In this document: piece by piece, positions 6,099 through 14,212 of the stretch
Numbering within the stretch: the stretch's first letter is position 1
How the letters are laid out: each line of letters opens with the position of its first letter
NCBI GenBank assembly: GCA_003243865.1
Contig: QHBQ01000166.1
Span: 1 to 18,175, forward strand
Source of the DNA: Candidatus Chloroheliales bacterium
GTDB lineage: Bacteria; Chloroflexota; Chloroflexia; QHBQ01
DNA length: 18,175 bases
Direction: 5' to 3'
Translations under genes and position numbers: made by a program
Notes under the pieces: model-generated
The model's input: the letters and a program-made list of their open reading frames with translations, nothing else
Told to the model about the DNA's origin: nothing
Database searches by the model: none

Positions 6099-8657
6099 AT
6101 GTACGACTTGCCCGCCTTTCGTGAACGCATCGCTGCCCTCTATCGCCGCACCGCCCCCTACGACGAGGGTCGCCGTCCTACCCAGCAAGACCTCGCCGAT
6201 GCCATCGGCCTCAGCCGCTCCGAATTGAGCAGTCGGCTCAATGGCTTGCGCCACGCCCGCCTGCTCCCCCGCGACATACACGCGATCATCTGTACCCTGG
6301 CCGAGTGGGGCGCAATCACCACCCAGGTCGAGACGTGGGAGCTACTCGCGCTGGTGAATTGCCCCGACTTCACCGCCGCCGAGTGGCAGTCGGCCCCGCT
6401 GGTTGATCTCATCGCCACGCCCGCAACGCTATCGGCTGCTCCTGTTATCGGGAGCCAACCGCGCAGCAATCTGCCCTACATCATCACCAGCTTCGTTGGT
6501 CGCAGCCGTGAATTGGACGAGCTTGCCCGTCTCATCCCCTACCGGCGGCTCGTAACCCTCACCGGCGTGGGCGGCGCGGGCAAGACCCGCCTGGCAATCG
6601 AAGTCGCCAGCCAGGTGCAAAGCCGCTTCGCTCACGGTGTATGCTTCGTCGAACTAGCCAGCCAGAGCAACCCTGAGATGGTAGCGCAGACCATCGCCCG
6701 CGCCATCGGCGTAAAGGAGCAAGCCGGGCAGTCGGCAGCTGAAGCGTTGCGCTCGTTTATCCAGGGAAGGGAACTACTCCTCGTGCTGGACAACTGTGAG
6801 CATCTGGCGCGGGCGGTTGCCACGCTGGTGCGCGAGTTGTTGACCACTTGCCTCCGCCTGCACGTTCTCACCACCAGCCGCCAGGCGCTGCACATCGCGG
6901 GCGAGGTGGTTTACCCGATGCCGCCACTGTCACTGCCACGGGAAGACGCGGCCAGCACGGTGGAGGGGCTAATTAGCAGCGAGGCGGTGCAACTGTTCGT
7001 CGAGCGGGCCAGCGCCCACCCTGCCTTTCGCCTTAATGATGCCAACGCTGCGGTGGTGCGAACCATTTGTGGGCAACTCGACGGTATCCCCCTTGCGCTC
7101 GAATTGGCCGCCGCCCGCCTGCGGGTGCTGTCTCCCACCCAGCTCCAGTCCCAGCTTGCTGACCGCTTCGCCCTACTTGCCGATCGCTTCGGCGCGGAGC
7201 CGCGCCACCAAACCCTCAAGGGTACTATTGATTGGAGCTACAATCTGCTCCCCGTCGCCGAGCAGACGCTGTTTCGCCGCCTGGCGGTGTTCAGTGGCGG
7301 CTTCACCCTTGCCGATGTCGCGGGGATGCTGGGCATGGCCGAGGCAGTTGCTCTCGATACCCTTACTGAGTTGCTCGATCAGAGTTTGATCTATCAGACC
7401 GCCGGGTTGGAAGATGAGCCGCGCTTCGCGATGCTGGAGACCATCCGCGAGTATGCCCTGCTCAAGCTGCGCGGGGCGGGGAAGGAGGAGACGACCCGCG
7501 AGCAGCACGCTAATTATTATCTGAATCTGGCGGAGGCTGCGGAACCAGAGCTAAGAGGTACGCAGCAACCGCTCTGGCTGGCGCGGCTGGAAGCCGAGCA
7601 TGATAATATCAGTGCAGCTCTGGGCTGGTTGATAGAGCATAAGGCCGAGGCGGGACTACGAATATCAGGTGCGTTGTGGCGGTTCTGGTATATGCGCGGC
7701 CACATTAGCGTTGGCCGAAAGTGGCTGGAAGCGGCGCTGGCGCAAAGCGACCCAGCACCAACCCTGCTGCGGGCCAAAGCGCTCAATGGCGCTGCGGCAA
7801 TGGCCGATCAACAGGGCGATAACGCAGCGGCGCGGGCGATGCACAAAGCGAACCTGGCAATACGGCAAGTGTTGAAGGACAATAAAGGTATTGCTCAGAC
7901 CCTCACAAATCTGGCGAATGCAACGCTTGACAGCGGCGATTATGAAACCGCGCGTTCACTCTATGAACAATCCCTTGCCATATACCGAGAGTTGAACGAG
8001 CGCTGGGGCATGGCTATGGTACTTAGCAATCTTGAAAATCTCACTTACATCCAGGGCGGTTATGGAGCATCGGATGCATACTATGCGGAAAGTATGACAA
8101 TCAGCAGGGAACTGGGCGAAAAGTGGCTCATTGCCCAACTACTCATCCGTAAGGGCGAGAAAGTTCGTCGCGAAGGAAGCTATGCGACGGCACGGGCGCT
8201 GCTTGAAGAGAGTCTGAGCATCAAGCGAGCGTTGGAGGATAAGCTAGGGGTCGCTCTCGCCATCGCCGGGCTAGGCCATGTTGCCAGGGACGAAGGTGAT
8301 TACTATACCGCCCGCTCACTCTTCGCGCAGGCTCTCACCACCAAGTGGGAGTTGGGAGACAAGCGCCGGATTGTCCACAGCCTGGAAGATTTCGCCAGCC
8401 TTGCCGCCGCCCAGCATCAGGCCGAGCGGGCAGTCCGTCTACTGGCGGTAGCAACTATGTTGCGCGAGAGGTTGGGTACACCGCCGCTGCCTTATGAGCG
8501 CGATGAGCACACGCACGTGCTAGCAGCGGCACGGAATCAGCTGGGCGAGACAGACTTTATGGTAGCCTGGGCGGAAGGTCAGCATATGTCGCTTGAGCAA
8601 GCTGCAACTTATGCCTTGGAGCAGATGTCTGCCATTGGTGAAGCGATTTACCCCTGA
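6099..8657 (+). CDS. HTH-NB-ARC-TPR STAND ATPase, copy 2 (paralog of the preceding gene)
   Basis: The product has 852 residues with the same layout as the upstream protein. The HTH (PTQQDLADAIGLSRSELSS, 27-45), Walker A GVGGAGKT (156-163), Walker B LLLVLDN (D231), TTSR sensor, DGIPLALELAAARLR and the TIDWSYNLL winged helix are nearly identical to copy 1. The linker before the NTPase is two residues shorter. From about residue 460 the copies differ: the TPR units here (for example LANATLDSGDYETARSLYEQSL and LGHVARDEGDYYTARSLFAQAL) are not the same as those of copy 1. The C-terminal cap (ERAVRLLAVATMLRERLG through EGQHMSLEQAATYAL) is kept. The pattern indicates tandem duplication followed by divergence of the sensor half, with the DNA-binding and switch parts held constant. 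Copy 2 could bind the same operators in answer to another signal, or form mixed oligomers. A terminator follows. Confidence 0.9.
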   Translation: MYDLPAFRERIAALYRRTAPYDEGRRPTQQDLADAIGLSRSELSSRLNGLRHARLLPRDIHAIICTLAEWGAITTQVETWELLALVNCPDFTAAEWQSAPLVDLIATPATLSAAPVIGSQPRSNLPYIITSFVGRSRELDELARLIPYRRLVTLTGVGGAGKTRLAIEVASQVQSRFAHGVCFVELASQSNPEMVAQTIARAIGVKEQAGQSAAEALRSFIQGRELLLVLDNCEHLARAVATLVRELLTTCLRLHVLTTSRQALHIAGEVVYPMPPLSLPREDAASTVEGLISSEAVQLFVERASAHPAFRLNDANAAVVRTICGQLDGIPLALELAAARLRVLSPTQLQSQLADRFALLADRFGAEPRHQTLKGTIDWSYNLLPVAEQTLFRRLAVFSGGFTLADVAGMLGMAEAVALDTLTELLDQSLIYQTAGLEDEPRFAMLETIREYALLKLRGAGKEETTREQHANYYLNLAEAAEPELRGTQQPLWLARLEAEHDNISAALGWLIEHKAEAGLRISGALWRFWYMRGHISVGRKWLEAALAQSDPAPTLLRAKALNGAAAMADQQGDNAAARAMHKANLAIRQVLKDNKGIAQTLTNLANATLDSGDYETARSLYEQSLAIYRELNERWGMAMVLSNLENLTYIQGGYGASDAYYAESMTISRELGEKWLIAQLLIRKGEKVRREGSYATARALLEESLSIKRALEDKLGVALAIAGLGHVARDEGDYYTARSLFAQALTTKWELGDKRRIVHSLEDFASLAAAQHQAERAVRLLAVATMLRERLGTPPLPYERDEHTHVLAAARNQLGETDFMVAWAEGQHMSLEQAATYALEQMSAIGEAIYP

Positions 8658-8679
8658 TTCCAAACTTTCTTCTGTTTCC

Positions 8680-8716
8680 CACCGCAGCGCACTTGCGTCG
8701 GCGGTGTTTGTTTTTT
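8680..8716 (+). terminator. Rho-independent terminator after the STAND pair
   Basis: CACCGC (8680-8685) pairs with GCGGTG (8701-8706), an inner CGC/GCG stem fits within the loop, and the tail is TTTGTTTTTT (8707-8716). It begins 22 nt after the stop of STAND copy 2 and separates that unit from the surface-protein cassette. Confidence 0.75.
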
Positions 8717-8736
8717 GCCCAAACTCGCAACAGAAT

Positions 8737-8756
8737 ACCAAACAAAACCAAACAAA
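8737..8756 (+). repeat. Tandem decamer ACCAAACAAA x2 upstream of the surface cassette
   Basis: Two perfect abutting copies of ACCAAACAAA occupy 8737-8746 and 8747-8756. A 10-bp period places both on one face of the helix, as expected for paired regulator sites. The remaining 8757-8916 region shows no convincing -35/-10 pair; TAAAAT at 8775-8780 is the best -10 candidate but lacks a -35 box. Confidence 0.35.
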
Positions 8757-8859
8757 CTGCCGACCCTCTGCCGCTAAAATAGGCTGTGATGCAAGCGAGG
8801 GGTGCAATTAGTTCTCTCTATACTCCCTGACCCTTCCCTTGTTTTATGGTTCCGGTAGG

Positions 8860-8877
8860 AGGCAGCTTGCCCTGCCT
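8860..8877 (+). repeat. 6-bp inverted repeat AGGCAG-cttgcc-CTGCCT in the leader
   Basis: The arms are perfect and lie about 40 nt before the start codon at 8917. There is no T-tract, so it is not a terminator. It could shape the 5' leader of the surface-protein mRNA. It may be chance. Confidence 0.25.
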
Positions 8878-8916
8878 GCCCGTCGCTAACCCGCCAATAG
8901 TTGAAAGGAGTAAATC

Positions 8917-11079
8917 ATGTCCAGGCACTCCCCTAGTTGGGTGAGATATATGCTCACCATGCTGTTGTTCGTCAGCATGGTAATCACTGCCCCCATCTCC
9001 AGCCAGGCCGCCGGCACCCACCCTGCCGCCAGCACAAAAACCCAAGCATCACCCGACCTTGGCAAGCTGCCCCTGCGCTACGAAGTCAATCGCGGTCAGT
9101 TCGGCCCTTCGGTCCTATACCAGGCCCGTGCCGCTGGCTACACCCTGTGGTTGAGCAGCGATGGCTTTACCTTTGGCCTTACCAGCCCCCAACCTGCTAC
9201 TGCTGCCGATGAGCACAGGCTCGCCCCTGACCATAAGCCACAATCTCCTAATCTCAACCCGCCTGCTCTGGTTCACATTGGGCTGGTCGGAGCCAGCGAC
9301 AAGGCGCTGGTTACTGCCAGTGGCGAGTACGCCGACAAGAGCAACTACTATATCGGCAATGACCCTGCCCAGTGGCACAGCGATGTGCCAAGCTACGCTC
9401 ACATCGAATACCAGAGCATCTACCCCGGCATCAACCTTGCCTGGCACAAGCGTGATGGGCAGCCGGAGTACGACTTCATTCTCCAGCCGGGGGCCAATCC
9501 CAGCGCCATCCAGATGAAGATTAGCGGCGCGAATGGGGTTGAAATCCAGAATGGCAGCCTGGTGCTGCTCACCGCCGCTGACGACATCACCCAGCCCGCC
9601 CCCACTATCTACCAGCAGGGCAGCGCTGGGCCTCAATCAGTCAGCGGCGGATACCGCCTGCTCTCCTCCGATACAGTCGGTTTCAATGTTGGCGCTTACG
9701 ACCCCGCTCTCCCGCTTACCATTGACCCACTGGTACTCGGCTATTCCACCTACTATGGCGGGTCTGGCGATGACCACGCCATCGGCGTAGCGACTGACAG
9801 CAACGGCATCGCCTATGTCACCGGCCAGTACGATAACTACATCCCCTTTCTACACACTTACGACTACCAGGCATTCGTGATCAAGCTCCGGCCTGATGGC
9901 TCCGCCCCGGTCTACACCACTCTGCTCGGCGGCAATGGCATTGACGAAGGCCGCGCCATTGCTGTAGACGGTGTTGGCAACGCCTACGTAACTGGCGCGA
10001 CCAGTTCTACCAACCTCGCCACCCCGAATGGCTATCAGACAACTTATGGCGGCGGCCAGCAAGATGTATTCTTTGCCCGCCTCGATGTCAGCGGCCACCT
10101 AACCTACGCCACCTATCTCGGCGGCGGCTCCGACGACCCGCTCAGTTCCGAATGGCCCGATGGGGTTGCCATAGACGGCGCGGGCAACGCTTACCTGGTT
10201 GGCAACACCGACTCCCACGACTTCCCCCTGCTCAACCCACTCAAGCTTTACTCTGGTCTGCTTGACGCCTTTGTTGCCAAGTTGAACCCAAACCTCAACG
10301 GCCCCTCCTCACTTATATACTCTACCTATCTCGGCGGCCTAAAGGACGATTACGGTGAGAGCATCGTGGCCGACAGCAGCGGTAATGCCTATGTCACCGG
10401 CTATAGCGCCTCCTTCGACTTCCCTTTCCTCAACGCCTATCAACCCCAGATACAGGGTAGCGAGAGCGCCTTCATCACTAAGCTGCTCCCCAGCGGCAAC
10501 AGCCTCGGCTATTCCACATTCTTCGGTCATGACAGCTTCGGCACCGGCATCGCTAGGGACAGCAGCGGCAATATCTACATCACTGGCGAGACCTACGTCT
10601 CCGTTCCCATCCACAACGCCTACCAGAACACCAAAGTCGGCAGCAATGGCTACCTCGATATGTTCATCAGCAAGCTCAATCCCAACTGCACCCTCGTGCT
10701 CTATTCCACCTACCTCGGTGGCAGCGTTGATGATAAAGCGCAAGGCATCGCGGTAGACAACGTCGGTAACGCTTACGTCAGCGGCTACACCCAATCCACT
10801 AACCTCCCCATCCGTGCCGCAATCCAGGCCCAGAATAACGGTCAATACGACGCACTGGTCGCCAGGATAAACACCAACCTCAGTGGTAATTCCTCGCTCA
10901 TCTACTCCACCTACCTGGGTGGCAGCGACAACGATTACGCTGAGAAGATTGCCCTCGCTGGCACCAGTGTCTATGTCGTAGGCCAGACCCATTCGCTCAA
11001 CTTCCCCACCGCGAACCCCTACCAGGGGCAGAAGAACCTCGCCTCGGACGCATTTATCAGCAAACTGACCTACGAGTAA
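8917..11079 (+). CDS. Secreted SBBP-repeat (seven-repeat, probable beta-propeller) protein
   Basis: The product has 720 residues. A signal peptide is clear: basic start, hydrophobic YMLTMLLFVSMVITAPI, likely cleavage after SSQAA near residue 32. Residues about 45-260 (RYEVNRGQFGPSVLYQARAAGY, then YIGNDPAQWHSDVPSYAHIEY and YPGINLAWH) match the domain that usually precedes SBBP repeats. Seven repeats of the form YSTYLGG...DD...IAVD..GNAYVTG start near residues 276, 333, 397, 468, 532, 596 and 663, about 64 apart; seven suggests one closed seven-bladed propeller. The protein is exported and probably extracellular; family members lack a proven enzymatic role. The fifth repeat is degenerate (YSTFFGHDSF, without the GG..DD segment). 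The SD GAAAGGAG lies 6 nt before the ATG. It is the first gene of a four-gene exported cassette. Confidence 0.9.
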   Translation: MSRHSPSWVRYMLTMLLFVSMVITAPISSQAAGTHPAASTKTQASPDLGKLPLRYEVNRGQFGPSVLYQARAAGYTLWLSSDGFTFGLTSPQPATAADEHRLAPDHKPQSPNLNPPALVHIGLVGASDKALVTASGEYADKSNYYIGNDPAQWHSDVPSYAHIEYQSIYPGINLAWHKRDGQPEYDFILQPGANPSAIQMKISGANGVEIQNGSLVLLTAADDITQPAPTIYQQGSAGPQSVSGGYRLLSSDTVGFNVGAYDPALPLTIDPLVLGYSTYYGGSGDDHAIGVATDSNGIAYVTGQYDNYIPFLHTYDYQAFVIKLRPDGSAPVYTTLLGGNGIDEGRAIAVDGVGNAYVTGATSSTNLATPNGYQTTYGGGQQDVFFARLDVSGHLTYATYLGGGSDDPLSSEWPDGVAIDGAGNAYLVGNTDSHDFPLLNPLKLYSGLLDAFVAKLNPNLNGPSSLIYSTYLGGLKDDYGESIVADSSGNAYVTGYSASFDFPFLNAYQPQIQGSESAFITKLLPSGNSLGYSTFFGHDSFGTGIARDSSGNIYITGETYVSVPIHNAYQNTKVGSNGYLDMFISKLNPNCTLVLYSTYLGGSVDDKAQGIAVDNVGNAYVSGYTQSTNLPIRAAIQAQNNGQYDALVARINTNLSGNSSLIYSTYLGGSDNDYAEKIALAGTSVYVVGQTHSLNFPTANPYQGQKNLASDAFISKLTYE

Positions 11080-11114
11080 CTCATGCTACTCCCAACACAG
11101 GAAAGGAGCAAACC

Positions 11115-12533
11115 GTGAAAGTCCAACGTCTCACCTCATTCGCCCTCATTGCCATTGCCCTGCTGCTGGTGCTGGGCCAGGGGATGAGCGGAGCAGCCAA
11201 GGCCGCACCTCACTACCAGGTCAGCACTACCGTCAGCGTCGCCCGAAATCAGACCGCTAAAATCGAAAACCCTGCCAGCCAGGTTCCCTACCGCATCACC
11301 GTGCAGGGCCGCCTCACCGACCCTGGCGGCAACCCCATTAGCAACGCCACCAGCGTAACCTTCAAGCTCTATCAGCAGCCCACTGGCGGCAGCGCCTTCA
11401 TTTCCGAAGGCACCGTTATCACCCCTGACGCCAATGGCCTGTTCACCTACCAGGTTGGCACTGGTGTGACGATTAGCGGTACGGTTTCCTATTTCGGCTC
11501 GCCGGTGTACCTCGGCATCAGCGTTGGCAACGACTCAGAGATGACCCCCCGCTTCCTCATGACCGCCGCGCCATACGCAATGGGCCTTGCTGACGGTGCG
11601 AATATCGTCGGCCCGCGTGGTATCTACATTGATAACAATGGTAGCGCCAGCCTCACCGCATCGGGTATCCAGGCCCAGGGGCCGCTCGGTGTCTACGCCC
11701 AGGGTCTATATGGCGCGGGCGTGCTTGGCATCTCTGACGATAGCTCCAGCTACTGGCAAAGCACTGGCGTAATCGGCCTCAGTAACCTCAATGGTGGGGT
11801 GGGTGGTGCTTTCACTGGCACGGTCGGGGTGGTCGGCTACGGCAACTCCGCCAATGGCCATCTATCCGGCTACCATGACGGCGTATCCGGCCTTGCCAGT
11901 GATGCAAGTGGCAGCGGTGTGTACGGCCATGCTTACGGCGCGAACGGCGAAGGGGTATGGGGTTCGGCACAAGGTAGCGTCAATGGTGCAATCGGTGGCT
12001 GGTTCGACAGCTATGACCTGGGTGCGCCCCACACCGCCATCTATGCGCGGGGCAGCGGCCACGCCAGCGGTGGCTGGGTTACGCCTAACGGCTTCGCCAT
12101 GATGGTGAAATACAATGGTACCGACGAACTTCACCCCGGCGATGTCCTTGCCCTCGACGGCAATAATGCTGACATGGACGGCGTGACTATCCTCGGCACA
12201 GTCAAGGCCAAGCCAGGCGATGCCACTGTCGGCGTGGCGCAGTACCGCTATAGCGTCTACTCCGTCTCCCCCGCCGCCAAAGCGAACGGCAAAGGCGACA
12301 CCATCCAGGCCGACGCTGCTGCCACCAGCTTCCAGACGGGCGACCTCATCGAAGTGGTCATCGCCGGGCAGGCGCGGATGAAGGCTCCCGCCGCAACCAG
12401 GATCGGCGATCGCCTCGGCCTTACTGCTAATGGCGTGGTGACAACTGTCAAGGATGAGGCCGACACCATCGCCCGCGTCGCTGGCGTCCCTGATCACAAC
12501 GGCTATGTCACGGTGTTCGTCAACTTCAAGTAA
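11115..12533 (+). CDS. Secreted collar-like surface protein, copy A
   Basis: The product has 472 residues from a GTG start, fixed by the SD GAAAGGAG (11101-11108) 6 nt upstream and by the signal peptide that follows (hydrophobic ALIAIALLLVLG, cleavage near AKA-AP at residue 30). Residues about 59-155 form an Ig-like domain (YRITVQGRLTDPGGNPIS ... FKLYQQPTGG ... SEMTPRFLMTAAPYAMGLA) found in bacterial surface and tail-collar-like proteins. A glycine/serine-rich zone of GVYG/GVWG-like repeats follows (about 175-300). The last ~150 residues (GGWVTPNGFAMMVKYNG, GDVLALDG, then GDLIEVVIAGQARMK and a VTVFVNFK end) resemble the terminal GDLL/V-G-x-V modules of such fibres. No catalytic residues were recognised. 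It probably forms an extracellular fibre or coat; oligomeric state is inference. A paralog starts 15 nt downstream. Confidence 0.82.
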   Translation: MKVQRLTSFALIAIALLLVLGQGMSGAAKAAPHYQVSTTVSVARNQTAKIENPASQVPYRITVQGRLTDPGGNPISNATSVTFKLYQQPTGGSAFISEGTVITPDANGLFTYQVGTGVTISGTVSYFGSPVYLGISVGNDSEMTPRFLMTAAPYAMGLADGANIVGPRGIYIDNNGSASLTASGIQAQGPLGVYAQGLYGAGVLGISDDSSSYWQSTGVIGLSNLNGGVGGAFTGTVGVVGYGNSANGHLSGYHDGVSGLASDASGSGVYGHAYGANGEGVWGSAQGSVNGAIGGWFDSYDLGAPHTAIYARGSGHASGGWVTPNGFAMMVKYNGTDELHPGDVLALDGNNADMDGVTILGTVKAKPGDATVGVAQYRYSVYSVSPAAKANGKGDTIQADAAATSFQTGDLIEVVIAGQARMKAPAATRIGDRLGLTANGVVTTVKDEADTIARVAGVPDHNGYVTVFVNFK

Positions 12534-12548
12534 AGAAAGGATAAAACC

Positions 12549-14201
12549 ATGAAAGCAAATCGTCTCGGTTCACTCTTGCTGATTGCAATCGCGCTAACGT
12601 TGCTGCTCGGCCAGGGTCTCAGCAGCGGCGCAAAGGCCGCGCCCCACTATCAAGTCAACGCCACCGTCCACGCCGACCAGGCGTCGCCCGCTAAAGGTGA
12701 AAGCCCCGCCAGTCAATCACCCTACCACATCACCGTGCAGGGTCGTCTCACCGATGCAGCGGGCAATCCGATTACGGTCGCCACCAATGTCACCTTCAAC
12801 CTCTATGATGCCCCCAGCGGCGGTAGCCCTCTATTTACCGAGGGGCCGATCAGCGTCACCCCCGATAGCCGTGGCCTGTTCACCTACCAGCTTGGCACGA
12901 ACAATAACATTAACCTGGCGGTGGCTCAGGCTTTCGCCAACAAAGTCTATCTCGGTATCACAATCGCGGCGGATGCGGAGATGACCCCCCGCTTCGAGCT
13001 TACCGCCTCTCCCTATGCGATGAGCCTCAGCGTCGGAGCGGTTATCAGCGGTACTTACACCTCGCAAGTTGGCCGTCAAGGTGTGGTCAACGCAATCAAC
13101 AACAACCGTGATTCTGAGGCCAACACCGGCCTTTATGCCGAAGGCGCAACTGCGGTACGTGGCATGGCTAGTTCTACCGGCAGCAGCAGTGGCTACGGTG
13201 CATTCTTCCGCAACGATGGTGGCGGCAGCGGCTCCCAAATTGGCCTTGAGGCGGTGAATTATACCGGCAACCTTAACAGTAGCGGTTACGCCGGTTACTT
13301 CTACAACGGTGGCGGCGGCAATAACAGCACTTCTTTGCAGGTTGGCGTCTACGCCTACGACAATGGGGCGGGCAGCGGCGAGCACTATGCGATCAAAGGC
13401 TACAACGCTGGTACTGGCAGCGGCCCCCAGTATGGCATCGCCGTCTTCAACGGGGCTAGCACCGGTTACGGGGGCGTGTTTACCGCTACCACCAAAGGGG
13501 TAATTGGCGATGCTGGTACCAACGTTCCCAGTTACTCACCCTACAACGACGGCGTGACTGGTCTTACCTCCGCCACCAGTGGCAGTGGCGTCTATGGTCA
13601 CGCGACCGGCGCAAACGGTGAGGGGGTTTGGGGAACCGCCCAGGGCAGCACGGCTTCGGCAATCGGCGGCTGGTTTGACAGCTACGACCTCAGCTCCAGC
13701 CACACCGCCATCTACGCGCGGGGTAGCGGCCACGCTAGCGGCGGCTGGGTCACGCCCAACGGCTTCAGCATGATGGTGAAGTACAACGGCGCGGACGAAC
13801 TCCACCCCGGCGACATCCTTGCCCTCGACGGCGACAACACCGAACTGGAGGGTATGCCGCTGCTAGGCGCGGTCAAGGCCGATGCCAGCAACGTTGCAGC
13901 AGCAGTGGGCATTGCCCAGTATCGTTATCAGCTCTACCCCGGCGACAAAGCGAACGACAAAGGCGAAACCATCCAGGTGGACGACGGTGCTGCCAGCTTC
14001 AAGTCGGGCGACCTCATCCAGATAATGGTCGTCGGCCAGGCTGAGGTGAAAGTTTCCGGCACGGTCCATATTGGCGACTGCCTGAGCATTAGCCCTGCTG
14101 GTAGCATCGTTGTGACCAAAGTTGCCACCGAAAGCATCGGCAAAGTTGCGGGTAAGCCGGACAAAGATGGCCTGGTCAGGGTCTTCGTCAACTTCAAGTA
14201 A
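12549..14201 (+). CDS. Secreted collar-like surface protein, copy B (paralog of copy A)
   Basis: The product has 550 residues with a signal peptide (LLLIAIALTLLLGQG, cleavage near AKA-AP at about residue 31). The N-terminal Ig-like domain (YHITVQGRLTDAAGNPIT ... EMTPRFELTASPYAMSLS) and the C-terminal block (SGSGVYGHATGANGEGVWG, HTAIYARGSGHASGGWVTP, MMVKYNGADELHPGD, ending VRVFVNFK) closely match copy A. The central zone is longer and different, rich in Gly, Ser, Asn and Tyr with units such as GYGAFFRNDGGG, GYAGYFYNGGGG, GVYAYDNGAGSG and YGIAVFNGASTG. Ends are conserved and the middle is variable, as in modular fibre proteins where the centre sets length or binding. SD AAAGGA lies 7 nt before the ATG. 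It follows copy A by 15 nt and precedes the SLH gene by 11 nt, so all belong to one transcript. One cysteine (GDCLS) near residue 515 is unusual for this set. Confidence 0.82.
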   Translation: MKANRLGSLLLIAIALTLLLGQGLSSGAKAAPHYQVNATVHADQASPAKGESPASQSPYHITVQGRLTDAAGNPITVATNVTFNLYDAPSGGSPLFTEGPISVTPDSRGLFTYQLGTNNNINLAVAQAFANKVYLGITIAADAEMTPRFELTASPYAMSLSVGAVISGTYTSQVGRQGVVNAINNNRDSEANTGLYAEGATAVRGMASSTGSSSGYGAFFRNDGGGSGSQIGLEAVNYTGNLNSSGYAGYFYNGGGGNNSTSLQVGVYAYDNGAGSGEHYAIKGYNAGTGSGPQYGIAVFNGASTGYGGVFTATTKGVIGDAGTNVPSYSPYNDGVTGLTSATSGSGVYGHATGANGEGVWGTAQGSTASAIGGWFDSYDLSSSHTAIYARGSGHASGGWVTPNGFSMMVKYNGADELHPGDILALDGDNTELEGMPLLGAVKADASNVAAAVGIAQYRYQLYPGDKANDKGETIQVDDGAASFKSGDLIQIMVVGQAEVKVSGTVHIGDCLSISPAGSIVVTKVATESIGKVAGKPDKDGLVRVFVNFK

Positions 14202-14212
14202 GGAGGCTTGTC

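Noticed and set aside
10339..10992. 217-residue minus-strand frame opposite the SBBP repeats
   Set aside because: Its apparent internal repeats are mirror images of the propeller repeats on the coding strand.
11862..12497. 211-residue minus-strand frame opposite collar-like copy A
   Set aside because: Antisense shadow; a similar shadow appears opposite copy B because the coding strands are homologous.
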